64,000 bases of DNA from Actinophytocola sp963840275. GTDB lineage: Bacteria > Actinomycetota > Actinomycetes > Mycobacteriales > Pseudonocardiaceae. The translations under genes were made by a program, and so were the position numbers. This document shows, in pieces, positions 17,090 through 25,132 of this stretch. The notes beneath the pieces were generated by a model, which saw only the letters and a list, made by a program, of their open reading frames with translations, made no database searches and was not told the origin of the DNA. Every line of letters starts with the position of its first letter. Within the stretch, counting starts at the first letter, position 1. The stretch lies in assembly GCA_963840275.1 (NCBI GenBank), contig CAWIYK010000003.1, positions 1 to 64,000 on the forward strand, given 5' to 3'.

Positions 17090-17443
17090 TCAGTCGTCCT
17101 GAACGGTGCCGCCGTCGGTGATGGCGCTGGACGCGCAGTTGTCCGGCGTCACGCCGACCGCGTCGTTGCTGCCCGGGGACAGGATCGGCACACCGACGCC
17201 GTTCGCGATGTCCTCGAGCGGCACCTGGACACCGAGCACGTTGATGTTGTTGTCGCACAGGCCGCCGTTGACGTTGACGTTGTGCAGCGCGTCCAGGTTC
17301 GTGACGTTGAGCAGGCCGATCTGGTCGCCGCCGTCACCGTGGCCGCCGTGCGGGTGGCCCGTGGTGTCGGCGGACGCGGTACCGGCGAAGGGGATGACGC
17401 CGGCCGCGATGGCGGCCGCGCCGACAATGAGTTGCTTCAACAC
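17090..17443 (-). CDS. Chaplin-like small secreted protein 1
   Basis: 117 residues from GTG 17443, with a signal peptide ending TASADTT. A His/Gly linker (GHPHGGHGDGG) leads to a hydrophobic beta-rich part: QIGLLNVTNLDALHNVNV, GLCDNNINVLGVQVPLED and GVGVPILSPG, then a second Cys near the end. Two cysteines and Asn/Val-rich alternating segments resemble chaplins, which coat aerial hyphae, but the match is not exact. A paralogue lies 65 bp upstream on the same strand. Probable surface-assembling protein (inference). Confidence 0.72.
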   Translation of the reverse strand: MLKQLIVGAAAIAAGVIPFAGTASADTTGHPHGGHGDGGDQIGLLNVTNLDALHNVNVNGGLCDNNINVLGVQVPLEDIANGVGVPILSPGSNDAVGVTPDNCASSAITDGGTVQDD

Positions 17444-17469
17444 GGAAGAACTAACCTCTCGTTGAGGGA

Positions 17470-17489
17470 CGGCGGAAGGTTTCCCGCCG
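17470..17489 (-). terminator. Short hairpin between chaplin-like genes
   Basis: CGGCGG and CCGCCG flank an 8-nt loop, about 20 bp past the stop of the gene at 17509-17874. Could partly end transcription between the two paralogues. Confidence 0.45.
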
Positions 17490-17508
17490 CCGGGGAGATC
17501 GGGGGGAC

Positions 17509-17874
17509 TCAGTTGTCCTGGACCGAGCCGCCGTCGTCGATGCTCGCGGACGCGCAGTTGTACGGCGTCGCGCCCTCTGCGTCGTGCTCGCCCGGGGACA
17601 GGATCGGCACACCGACGCCGTTGGCGACGTCCTCGACCGGCACCTGCACGCCGAGCACGTTGACGTTGTTGTCGCACACGCCCGCGTTGGCGTTGACGTT
17701 GTGCAGCACATCCACGTTGTTGACGTTGACGAGGCCGATCTGGTTGTTGCCGTCGTGGCCGTGGCCGTGGCCGTACCCGTGGGGGGAGTCGGACGTCTCG
17801 GCGGCGGCGAACCCGCTCATCATCACCATTCCGGCGGCCATGCCCGCCGTGACAAAGCCAATCTTCTTCAGCAT
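17509..17874 (-). CDS. Chaplin-like small secreted protein 2
   Basis: 121 residues from ATG 17874 after GAGGGAA. The signal peptide ends GFAAAETS; the linker HGYGHGHGHDGNN is His/Gly-rich. The beta-rich part closely matches its neighbour: QIGLVNVNNVDVLHNVNA, GVCDNNVNVLGVQVPVED, GVGVPILSPG and a C-terminal Cys (PYNCASAS). Tandem duplication is clear. The His-rich linker may bind metal. A secreted, surface-active role is inferred from similarity to chaplins. Confidence 0.74.
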   Translation of the reverse strand: MLKKIGFVTAGMAAGMVMMSGFAAAETSDSPHGYGHGHGHDGNNQIGLVNVNNVDVLHNVNANAGVCDNNVNVLGVQVPVEDVANGVGVPILSPGEHDAEGATPYNCASASIDDGGSVQDN

Positions 17875-18134
17875 CTTGGCATTCCCTCGTTTGATTGCGC
17901 GATCAACTTGCCAGGTCAATTGCTTGACCGGTCCGGACACTAGCGCGGCTCACGCGCGGGCATCCACTTCCGAAATACCATGGAACCTTGTAATGCTCCC
18001 TTGATGTCTTTTCGGTGAACGGTCGACCGCAAACGTGTGCGGTACGCAGTTGCCGCATAACCCGATCGGGTGGTTTGTGACGCGGCCGTGGCTGTGACGC
18101 GAAGCCTGTATACGTGCGTGCTTCGCTGGGAGGC

Positions 18135-19259
18135 ATGGGTGAGCCGGCTGGTTCGAAGCAGGTGCCACTGCCTCGTGGCGGGCCGGAACCCGTTGCCAGG
18201 GCGGAGGAAGAGGCCGAGTCGCTGCGCGACGCCGAACAGCCGCTCGGGCCACCCGGTCGGCCGATGAACCGCCGGGCCGCGTTCTTCGTCGGGTTCACCG
18301 GCGCGGTCGGGGTTCTGGTCGCCATCTGCGGGGGGTACCTGATCGTGCGCGCCACCGATGTGCTGATCCTCATGCTGATCGCGTTCTTCATCGCCGTCGG
18401 ACTGCATCCGGCGGTGGCGTGGCTGGTCGGCAAGGGTCTGTCGCAGCCGCTCGCGACTGCCGCGGTGGCGCTCGGCGTGGTCCTGCTGATCGCCGGGTTC
18501 CTCGTCGCCGCGCTGGTCCCGCTGATAGACCAGGCCGACCAGCTCACCCGCCGACTCGGCGAGGTGACCGCCGCCGCGCGGGACGGGGACTCGCTGCTCG
18601 GCAGGCTGAACCAGCAGTTCCAGCTCGAGCAGCAGGTGCGCGGCCTGGTTGGCGGCGGAGCCGGCGCGCGAGCCGCGGTCGAGGCCGTCACCGGCGTGTT
18701 CCTGGTGCTCGTGCTGAGCGTCTACTTCCTCGCCGACTTCCGCCGCATCCGCAACGTGCTGTACCGGCTGGTGCCGGCGGGACGGCGGCCACGGGCGATT
18801 CTCATCGGCGACCAGATCTACGCGCGGATCGGCGCGTACCTGCTGGGGAACCTCGCGGTCTCGCTCGTGTCCGGCGTCGTCTCCTTCTGCTGTCTCGCCG
18901 CGTTCCGGGTGCCGTACGCGTTGTTCCTCGCGATCATGGTCGCCGTTCTTGACCTGGTGCCGGTGATCGGCACGCTGGTCGCCGGCGTCGCGGTCGTCGC
19001 GGTCGCGCTGACCGTCTCGGTGCCGACCTGCCTCGGCGTGCTCGGGGTGCTCGCGGTCTACAAGGTGATCGAGGACTACCTGTTGCTGCCCAAGGTGATC
19101 GGCCGGGCCGTCGCCGTGCCGGCGGTGGTAACGGTGGTCGCCGTGCTGCTCGGCGGCGTGCTGGCCGGGGTGGCCGGCGCGCTGGTGTCGATTCCGCTCG
19201 CCGCCGCGGCGCTGCTCATCCTGCGTGAGGTGAGTATCCCGTGGCTGGACCGCACGTAG
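18135..19259 (+). CDS. AI-2E family transporter (second copy)
   Basis: 374 residues from ATG 18135 with GGGAGG upstream. A hydrophilic 45-residue N-terminus precedes about eight membrane segments; VPYALFLAIMVAVLDLVPVI and the terminal ALVSIPLAAAALLIL match PF01594. It is only distantly similar to the copy at 3912-4985. Two direct copies of TGTGACGCG (about 18076-18103) lie in the leader region. Substrate unknown. Confidence 0.87.
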   Translation: MGEPAGSKQVPLPRGGPEPVARAEEEAESLRDAEQPLGPPGRPMNRRAAFFVGFTGAVGVLVAICGGYLIVRATDVLILMLIAFFIAVGLHPAVAWLVGKGLSQPLATAAVALGVVLLIAGFLVAALVPLIDQADQLTRRLGEVTAAARDGDSLLGRLNQQFQLEQQVRGLVGGGAGARAAVEAVTGVFLVLVLSVYFLADFRRIRNVLYRLVPAGRRPRAILIGDQIYARIGAYLLGNLAVSLVSGVVSFCCLAAFRVPYALFLAIMVAVLDLVPVIGTLVAGVAVVAVALTVSVPTCLGVLGVLAVYKVIEDYLLLPKVIGRAVAVPAVVTVVAVLLGGVLAGVAGALVSIPLAAAALLILREVSIPWLDRT

Positions 19260-19269
19260 AAGGAGCTCT

Positions 19270-20643
19270 ATGAAGATCGCACTGTGTGCGGCCGCGCTGG
19301 CCGCGGCGACGGTGGCACCCGCCCAACCGGAAGTCTGCAACATCTACTGCGACGGCCGGGAGGCGGGGTGGCCCGCGCAGGGCAGGGAGTCGGTGACGGC
19401 CGAGCTGTCCGGTGCACGGATCTCCCTGCGGTTCGCCGACGTCGACGCGATGGGCTGGGCCGCGCTCGACGGCGGTCGCGCCGACGTGGTGGTGTGGCTG
19501 GACCGCTCGTTCGACGCCGGTGTCACGTGGACACCCCGGCTCGGCGAGACGAGCGACCGCGCGACCGCGCTGTACAACGTGGACGACTGGGCGAACCGGG
19601 GCGTCGGCGCGCTGCGCGCCTGCGCGTCGGACGGGACCGCGGTCGCCTGCACGGAGTGGGCACGCACGACATGGCACGCCCACGACCGGAGCAGCGCGGC
19701 GACGACCGGGCTGATGCAGTTCTACCGAAACGACACGGGTCTGTTCGCCGGCGCCGGCTGGTGGAACTCGGCGAACGCGCTGACCGCGGTCATCGACAGC
19801 GGCATGCCGGTGTACCGGTACGCCATCGCGAACACCTACGACCGCAATGTCGGCGCGCACCTCGGCCAGTTCCGCAACGACTTCGTCGACGACACCGGGT
19901 GGTGGGCGCTCGCGTGGGTCGCCGCCTACGACGTGACCGGCGACAGCCGCTACCTCGACACGGCAAGGGCCGGCGCCGAGTACATGCATTCCTTCTGGGA
20001 CGACACGTGCGGCGGCGGGGTGTGGTGGCGCGTCGAGCGGACCTACAAGAACGCGATCACGAACTCGCTGTACGTGCAGGTGAACGCCGCCCTGCACAAC
20101 AGGTTGCCCGGCGAGGCCGCGTACCTCGACCGGGCGCTGGCGGGCTGGGAGTGGTTCGCGAACAGCGGGATGGTCAACAGCACCGGCCTGGTGAACGACG
20201 GGCTCGACACCGCGACGTGCCGCAACAACGGGCGCGAGGTGTGGACGTACAACCAGGGCGTCGTGGTCTCGGCGTTGGTGGAGCTGCATCGCGCCACGGG
20301 CGACGCCACGCTGCTCGACCGGGCCCGCGTCATCGCCGACGCGGCGACGGCCGACCCGACGCTTAACCAGGGTGGGATCGTGCGCGAGCCGTGCGAGGAC
20401 ACCGGATGCGAGCCGACGAGCGAGTCGTTCAAGGGCGCGTACGTGCGCGGGCTGGGCACACTGAACGCGACGCTGCCCGACCATCCGTACCGGACCTACC
20501 TGCGCCGCCAGGCCGACTCCGCGCACGCCAACGCCAGGACCGCGCTGGACACCTACGGCGTGCGATGGTCCGGCCCGCTGACCCCGCCGACCGCGGCGAC
20601 GCAGCAGAGCGCGACCGACCTCATGAACGCGGCGCGGCCCTAG
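19270..20643 (+). CDS. Secreted GH76-family glycoside hydrolase
   Basis: 457 residues with a short signal peptide (about residues 1-19). The GH76 catalytic pair is visible in DFVDDTGWWALAW (Asp207-Asp208). The segment KNAITNSLYVQVNAAL and the many Trp/Tyr residues fit the (alpha/alpha)6 barrel of alpha-1,6-mannanases. Five or more cysteines suggest disulfides. The AAGGAG site precedes ATG 19270, 10 bp after the AI-2E gene, so they may share a transcript. Likely degrades or remodels alpha-mannan, fungal or self-derived. Confidence 0.87.
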   Translation: MKIALCAAALAAATVAPAQPEVCNIYCDGREAGWPAQGRESVTAELSGARISLRFADVDAMGWAALDGGRADVVVWLDRSFDAGVTWTPRLGETSDRATALYNVDDWANRGVGALRACASDGTAVACTEWARTTWHAHDRSSAATTGLMQFYRNDTGLFAGAGWWNSANALTAVIDSGMPVYRYAIANTYDRNVGAHLGQFRNDFVDDTGWWALAWVAAYDVTGDSRYLDTARAGAEYMHSFWDDTCGGGVWWRVERTYKNAITNSLYVQVNAALHNRLPGEAAYLDRALAGWEWFANSGMVNSTGLVNDGLDTATCRNNGREVWTYNQGVVVSALVELHRATGDATLLDRARVIADAATADPTLNQGGIVREPCEDTGCEPTSESFKGAYVRGLGTLNATLPDHPYRTYLRRQADSAHANARTALDTYGVRWSGPLTPPTAATQQSATDLMNAARP

Positions 20644-20689
20644 GCACACCGCCGACCGGGCGGTCATGCTGTGCGTCGGAGGGGGTTCG

Positions 20690-20800
20690 ATGCGCATTCT
20701 GGTGGTCGAGGACGACGAAGGGGTCGCCGCGGCGATCACCGACGCGCTCGTGCAGCGTGGGCACGGGGTGGTGCCGGCGACGCGGGCGGCGGAGGGCCCG
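20690..20800 (+). pseudogene. Response-regulator remnant (N-terminus only)
   Basis: ATG 20690 opens a receiver domain start, MRILVVEDDEGVAAAITDAL, with the acidic pair (EDD) that binds Mg2+. The similarity stops after about 35 residues near VVPATRAAEG, long before the phosphorylated Asp. From about 20808 another frame encodes the end of a TAXI protein. The rest of the regulator is missing. Junction position is approximate. Confidence 0.75.
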
Positions 20801-20807
20801 CACGCCG

Positions 20808-21134
20808 GTCCGCCTGCTGCCGCTCGTCGCGCAGCTGCCGGCCCTCCGCGACCAGTACGGTCCCGTGTACGCGCAAGCCGTTGTGCCGCAAGGGATCTAC
20901 GGCTCGACGGCCGCTGTGCACACGATCGGCGTCGCGAATCTCCTCGTCGCGACGCGTCACCTGCCGGACGCGGTCGCCGGGGACGTCGCGCGGGTGCTGG
21001 CCGACTCCGCGGCCCGCCTGGTGCCGGCGTCCGCACTCGGCACCCAGTACCTCGACCAGCCCTCGCTCGTGCTCACCGGGGACGTGCCGCTCCACCCCGG
21101 CGCGATCGCCGCCTACCGCGAACTGCACGGCTGA
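20808..21134 (+). pseudogene. TAXI-family TRAP receptor remnant (C-terminus only)
   Basis: About 108 codons that match the C-terminal lobe of TAXI solute-binding proteins: LPALRDQYGPVYAQAVVP, then IGVANLLVATRHLPDAVA, and the terminal GDVPLHPGAIAAYRELHG. No start, signal peptide or N-terminal lobe is present, and the frame differs from the response-regulator fragment just before it. TAXI genes often sit beside a two-component pair, so one deletion could have removed the regulator body, the kinase and the receptor N-terminus (inference). Confidence 0.78.
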
Positions 21135-21230
21135 GTTACTTAAGGACGTGTGAAGAACGGCCGCCCACCGGCCGCGTGCTGCCTACCGTCACGGGGAACC
21201 CTCCCGCGCAACGACGAGCAGGAGCACACC

Positions 21231-22514
21231 ATGACGACACCGAAGACGGCACGGACACCGACACCACCGACCGGCCGGGCCCGGTTCCGCGGCCTCGGCC
21301 CCGGGCTGCTGGCGGCGGCCACCGGCGTCGGGGCGGGCGACCTGATCGCCACGATGGTCGCGGGCGCCCAGTACGGCACGCTGCTCCTGTGGGCCGCGCT
21401 GCTCGGCACCGTGCTGAAACTCGGCCTGGGCGAGGGCGTCGGCCGCTGGCACATCGCGTCCGGCACCACCCTCCTCGACGGCTGGCGGCGGCTCGGTTAC
21501 TGGGCGACCGGGTTCTTCGGGCTGTACATCGTGATCTGGGGGTTCGTCTACGGCGCCACCGCCATGTCCGCGGTGGGGCTGCCGCTCAACGCGTTGTTCG
21601 GCGGGCTGCCGGTGCGCGGCTGGGCGATGATCGCGGGCGTGGCCGGGCTCGTGCTCGTGTGGCTGCAGCGCTACCACGTGTTCGAGAAGTTCATGACCGT
21701 GCTGGTCCTGATCAAGTTCGCGTCCGTGGTGTCGATCGCGGTGCTCGTCTCGCCCGACCTCGGCAACCTGTTCAACGGTCTGGTGCCGCGCCTGCCGGCC
21801 GGGTCCACCGTGTACGTGCTCGGTCTGATCGGCGGCGTCGGCGGCACGATCACCATGGCCGCGTACGGCTACTGGATGTTCGCGAAGGGCTGGAAGGGCA
21901 CCGGCTGGCTGTCGATGATGCGGCTGGACAACGCGGTCGGCTACGTCATGACCGGGATCTTCGTGGTGGCCATGCTGATCGTCGGCTCGACCATCCTCTT
22001 CGGACAGGATCTGACCGAGTCCGACAGCGGGCTGCTGACGCTCGGCACCGCGCTCGGCGAGCGGTACGGCGACTGGTCGCGGATCCTGTTCCTGGTCGGG
22101 TTCCTCGCGGTGACGTCGACCTCGCTGCTCGGCGTGTGGAACGGCGTGAGCCTGCTCTTCGCCGACTGGACGCGCACGATCCGGCTCCCGCACGGCCGCG
22201 CGGCCGGCGACGGCACGGCCTACCAGCCCGCGGCCGTCGAGCGGTCCCTGCCGTTCCGCGGGTACCTCCTCTGGCTGACGGTCCCGCCGATGGGCCTGCT
22301 GTTCCTGGACAAACCGTTCGGCCTGACGCTCGTCTACGGCGTGCTCGGCTCGGTGTTCATGCCGTTCCTCGCGATCACGTTGATGCTGCTGCTGAACTCG
22401 CGGCGGGTCGAGCGCGACGGGCGCTCCGGCTGGCTGTCGAACATCGTGCTCGGCTCGTCGTCGGCACTGTTCGTGGTGCTGCTGGTGACAGACCTGGCCG
22501 ACCGGCTCGGCTGA
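21231..22514 (+). CDS. Nramp-family metal transporter, atypical
   Basis: 427 residues, eleven or so membrane segments. The general Nramp fold is recognisable (GPGLLAAATGVGAGDLIAT in helix 1; GGTITMAAYGYWMF in helix 6). The canonical metal-site DPGN of helix 1 is replaced by GAGD (residues 34-37), and the helix-6 MPH motif is absent. Metal specificity is therefore probably not that of MntH; Mg2+ or non-Mn transport has been shown for some divergent Nramp relatives (established). GGAG precedes ATG 21231. Confidence 0.85.
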   Translation: MTTPKTARTPTPPTGRARFRGLGPGLLAAATGVGAGDLIATMVAGAQYGTLLLWAALLGTVLKLGLGEGVGRWHIASGTTLLDGWRRLGYWATGFFGLYIVIWGFVYGATAMSAVGLPLNALFGGLPVRGWAMIAGVAGLVLVWLQRYHVFEKFMTVLVLIKFASVVSIAVLVSPDLGNLFNGLVPRLPAGSTVYVLGLIGGVGGTITMAAYGYWMFAKGWKGTGWLSMMRLDNAVGYVMTGIFVVAMLIVGSTILFGQDLTESDSGLLTLGTALGERYGDWSRILFLVGFLAVTSTSLLGVWNGVSLLFADWTRTIRLPHGRAAGDGTAYQPAAVERSLPFRGYLLWLTVPPMGLLFLDKPFGLTLVYGVLGSVFMPFLAITLMLLLNSRRVERDGRSGWLSNIVLGSSSALFVVLLVTDLADRLG

Positions 22515-22519
22515 CTGGT

Positions 22520-22580
22520 CCGCCTCCCCGGATTTCATGTGTTGGTTGCGTCCCGGCGCCGGCGCGGCTACCGAGGTGGA
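22520..22580. repeat. Dispersed imperfect palindromic repeat, copy B
   Basis: Begins CCGCCTCCCCGGATTT and ends GCTACCGAGGTGGA, matching the unit at 3841-3899 with a few changes and a short insertion in the middle. It begins 6 bp past the Nramp stop. The remainder of 22581-22669 has nothing clear. Confidence 0.7.
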
Positions 22581-22669
22581 TGGTGGCTGAGTGCCGTCAC
22601 GTTCCCCTGAGGTACCTGTTGTCAGGCGGACCTTCGCACAAAGATCCACGAGACAGGCCGAGTACACAC

Positions 22670-23527
22670 CTAGCCGCTCGTGTGGATCAGGGCCGGGGTC
22701 GTCGCCTCGACGTCCCTGGCCTTGGCCAGCTGGGCCACGCCGAGGCCGGCGAGCAGGGCGCAGACGACGGCGATGACGATCTCGACGGGCGTGGTGGCGA
22801 GGTGCTCGCCGAGGAGGACCACGCCGATGACGGTGGCGGTGGCCGGGTTCGCGAGGTTGGTCACCGCCAGCGGCGCGCCGAGACCGTTGCGGTAGGAGCG
22901 CTGGGTGAGCACGGTGGCCACGATCGCGAAGACGGCGATGGCGACGACGGCGACGATCGTGGTGGGACGCAGCAGTGCCCCCGCGCCGGCGTCGCCGACC
23001 GTCACCACGACGGTCTGGCACAGGGCCGAGCAGACGGAGTACGCCATGCCGCCCGCGACGGCCTCCCACAGGGTCGACGCCCCAGGACGTCGGCCCTGGA
23101 GACCGAGGACGGTGACGACGGCGACCGTGGCGCCGATCAGCCCGACGAGCTCCATCGAGGTGAGCGTCTCGGTCGCGCCCGCGGTGGCGATGATCAGCGT
23201 GAGCCCGGCGAGGCCGATCACCGTGTAGGTCATGCCGCTCAGCTCGAGCCTGGTCACCCGGCGCCGTGCCGTCAGCGCCGCGAGCGGGACGGCGATGACG
23301 AGCGTGAGCACACCGAGCGGCTGGATCAGGGACAGCGGGCCGAACGCGAGGGAGGTGACGTGCAGCGCGGCGCCGAGACCGTTGAGCGCGAGCGCGGCCC
23401 ACAGCTGCGGGACGCGCGCCAGCTCCATGACGGTGAGGTGCGCGTAGTGGGCCTGGATGAGCGCAGCCGTCGCATAGGCGATGGCGCAGGCCACACACAG
23501 CGCGATGGTGATGATCAGGTCGGTCAC
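22670..23527 (-). CDS. EamA/NIPA-type DMT permease
   Basis: 285 residues with nine to ten hydrophobic segments. Blocks ALALNGLGAALHVTSLAFG and LSLIQPLGVLTLVIAVPL are typical of DMT permeases of the NIPA/EamA type. Family members export metabolites or carry Mg2+. Convergent with the Nramp gene. Start at 23527 gives a short cytoplasmic N-terminus before the first helix. Confidence 0.85.
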   Translation of the reverse strand: MTDLIITIALCVACAIAYATAALIQAHYAHLTVMELARVPQLWAALALNGLGAALHVTSLAFGPLSLIQPLGVLTLVIAVPLAALTARRRVTRLELSGMTYTVIGLAGLTLIIATAGATETLTSMELVGLIGATVAVVTVLGLQGRRPGASTLWEAVAGGMAYSVCSALCQTVVVTVGDAGAGALLRPTTIVAVVAIAVFAIVATVLTQRSYRNGLGAPLAVTNLANPATATVIGVVLLGEHLATTPVEIVIAVVCALLAGLGVAQLAKARDVEATTPALIHTSG

Positions 23528-23691
23528 GGCAAGCGGTCACCCAATCTCTCGGTTCGCCCGACGGAACGGGTGTTCTCCAGCGTCCTCGTTCGGACGTGCC
23601 GAGGGCCCGACCGGTGGCGCCGGGCTCACCCGAGGGTAACCTCCTGCCGCCTGCGACGATGGACAATTGGATGTGAGCACCCGCACTCGGC

Positions 23692-24171
23692 TCAGCCGGC
23701 CGCGTCCATCGGCAGCGGTCTCGTCATGAAGGTGTTGTGCGGACCGGGCCGGTAGTCGCCGAACGGGCCGCACGGGGTGAAGCCGAACTTCTGGTATAGC
23801 GATCTCGCCGGGAGGAAGAAGTCGTCGGTGCCGGTCTCGAGGCTGAGACGGGTGTATCCCCTGGTCGTGGCCTCGGCGATGAGGTGGCCGAGCAGCCGGG
23901 ACGCGATCCCGCCGCGTGCGCGGGTCGGGCTGGTGCGCATCGACTTCACCTCGCCGTGGTTCGCGTCGAGCTCCTTGAGCGCGCCGCAGCCGACCAGGTC
24001 GCCGCCGGCGTGCACCGACCAGAAGGTGATCTCGGGCCGGCGGAGCGAGTCGAGGTCGAGTGCGTGCTTGCTCTCCGGCGGGGTGATCGCGCGCATCTGC
24101 TGGACGTGGTCGTCGAGGAAGGCCGCGATCGCCGGGCCGGTCAGGTCGTCCACCACGATCCGCACGCTCAT
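23692..24171 (-). CDS. GNAT-family N-acetyltransferase
   Basis: 159 residues. The acetyl-CoA loop appears as SPTRARGGIASRLLGHLI and the later LYQKFGFTPCGPF. Start ATG 24171 overlaps the stop of the ArsR-acetyltransferase gene (ATGA), so translation is coupled. Substrate unknown; the context is a probable arsenic-resistance locus. Confidence 0.88.
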   Translation of the reverse strand: MSVRIVVDDLTGPAIAAFLDDHVQQMRAITPPESKHALDLDSLRRPEITFWSVHAGGDLVGCGALKELDANHGEVKSMRTSPTRARGGIASRLLGHLIAEATTRGYTRLSLETGTDDFFLPARSLYQKFGFTPCGPFGDYRPGPHNTFMTRPLPMDAAG

Positions 24172-25016
24172 GGCTGGCTGACCGCGTCGGAGCGGCGCTC
24201 GAGGAGGACGGTGTCGTGCCAGGTGTCGCCCAGTCGCGCGATGCGTTCGCGGATGCCGACCGTGCGGTAGCCGGCCGCGTGGTGCAGGGCGATGCTGGTG
24301 CGGTTCTCGGTGAAGACCGCGGTCTGCAGCGTCCACAGGCCGGCTTCGTCGGCGGCGACGACCTGCTGGCGGATCAGGGCTTTGCCGACGCCGCGGCCGC
24401 GAACGCCGTCGGCGACGTAGATCGAGCTCTCGGCGACACCGGCGTAGCACTCGCGGTTCGAGATGGGCGACAGGGCGGTCCAGCCGACGACCGCGCCGTC
24501 CAGCTCGGCGACCCAGCGGTGCCCGGGCAGCCACTTCGCGTCCAGTGAGGCGCGGCTCGGCACGGCGGTCTCGAACGTGGCGAGGCCGGTGGCGATGCCC
24601 TCGCCGTAGATGCGGCGCACGACCGGCCAGTCCTGCGGCGCCAGCGCGCGGACGGTGACGTCGGTCGGCACGTCGGGTGGGCAGCAGGGGCGTGGGGCGA
24701 GCAGGCCCATGACGGCGTCGGCGGCGTGGGGGAGGCCGACGCAGCAGGCCTCGTTGACTGTGACCCGCGTGGTCGTGCCTTCCTTGTGGAGCTTGAGGAA
24801 GCCGACGTCGGCGAGCTTGCGGACGTGGTGGGAGCAGGTGGACTGGCTGATCCCCAACAGCTCGGTGAGGTGGCCGACGGTGAGGCCGCCCGGTGTGGTG
24901 GCGACGGTGTGCAGCAGGCGCACCCTGGTCGGTTCCGCGAGGCTGGCGAACCATTCCGCGTAGGTCGAGGCCTCCTGCTCGGGGAGGACCGACGTGGCCG
25001 GCGCGGTGGTCGTCAT
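24168..25016 (-). CDS. ArsR-type repressor fused to GNAT acetyltransferase (ArsN-like)
   Basis: 282 residues with two domains. Residues about 15-90: ArsR winged helix, recognition helix in LLGISQSTCSHHVRKLADVG. Residues about 119-275: GNAT domain similar to phosphinothricin/arsinothricin acetyltransferases (VRGRGVGKALIRQQV and FTENRTSIALHHAAGYRTVG are typical). Cys pairs CC at 91-92 and 111-112, plus Cys61, are candidate As(III)-sensing ligands. ArsN acetylates the arsenical antibiotic arsinothricin (established), and ArsR-ArsN fusions are known. ATG 25016 faces a divergent promoter with three likely operators. Confidence 0.87.
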   Translation of the reverse strand: MTTTAPATSVLPEQEASTYAEWFASLAEPTRVRLLHTVATTPGGLTVGHLTELLGISQSTCSHHVRKLADVGFLKLHKEGTTTRVTVNEACCVGLPHAADAVMGLLAPRPCCPPDVPTDVTVRALAPQDWPVVRRIYGEGIATGLATFETAVPSRASLDAKWLPGHRWVAELDGAVVGWTALSPISNRECYAGVAESSIYVADGVRGRGVGKALIRQQVVAADEAGLWTLQTAVFTENRTSIALHHAAGYRTVGIRERIARLGDTWHDTVLLERRSDAVSQP

Positions 25017-25026
25017 GCTGCAAATT

Positions 25027-25042
25027 ATCGATACTGGTCGAT
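25027..25042. promoter_or_regulatory. ArsR-type operator 1 (ATCGA-N6-TCGAT)
   Basis: ATCGA, six bases, TCGAT, 11 bp upstream of the ArsR-fusion ATG. Shape and spacing resemble known ArsR sites (ATCAA-N6-TTGAT). Confidence 0.75.
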
Positions 25043-25043
25043 G

Positions 25044-25059
25044 GTTAGTCAAGTCTAAC
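25044..25059. promoter_or_regulatory. Second palindrome type GTTAG-N6-CTAAC
   Basis: A separate inverted repeat lying between ArsR-type operators 1 and 2, with the same 5-6-5 geometry. May be a diverged operator or a different regulator's site. Confidence 0.45.
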
Positions 25060-25070
25060 TACTTGCCTTC

Positions 25071-25086
25071 ATCGAAGTACGTCGAT
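25071..25086. promoter_or_regulatory. ArsR-type operator 2 (ATCGA-N6-TCGAT)
   Basis: Exact arms as in operator 1; centre 44 bp away, about four helical turns, so all could be on one face of the DNA. Confidence 0.75.
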
Positions 25087-25102
25087 ACTCTTCGCTGCAT
25101 CA

Positions 25103-25118
25103 ATCGAACTGCGTCGAT
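25103..25118. promoter_or_regulatory. ArsR-type operator 3 (ATCGA-N6-TCGAT)
   Basis: Third copy, centre 32 bp from operator 2 (about three turns), 14 bp upstream of the flavin monooxygenase ATG at 25133. Confidence 0.75.
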
Positions 25119-25132
25119 GAATGGAGTTGGCG

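Noticed and set aside
18076..18103. Paired TGTGACGCG as a CRP site
   Set aside because: It is a direct repeat, not an inverted TGTGA-N6-TCACA, so it does not fit CRP binding.
21189..23666. 825-codon minus-strand frame over the Nramp gene
   Set aside because: His/Arg/Gln-rich artefact of high GC; Nramp on plus has clear helices and a ribosome site.
20666..23755. 1029-codon plus-strand open frame
   Set aside because: Only its first codons match a response regulator; the rest is an antisense/out-of-frame shadow of Nramp and EamA genes.
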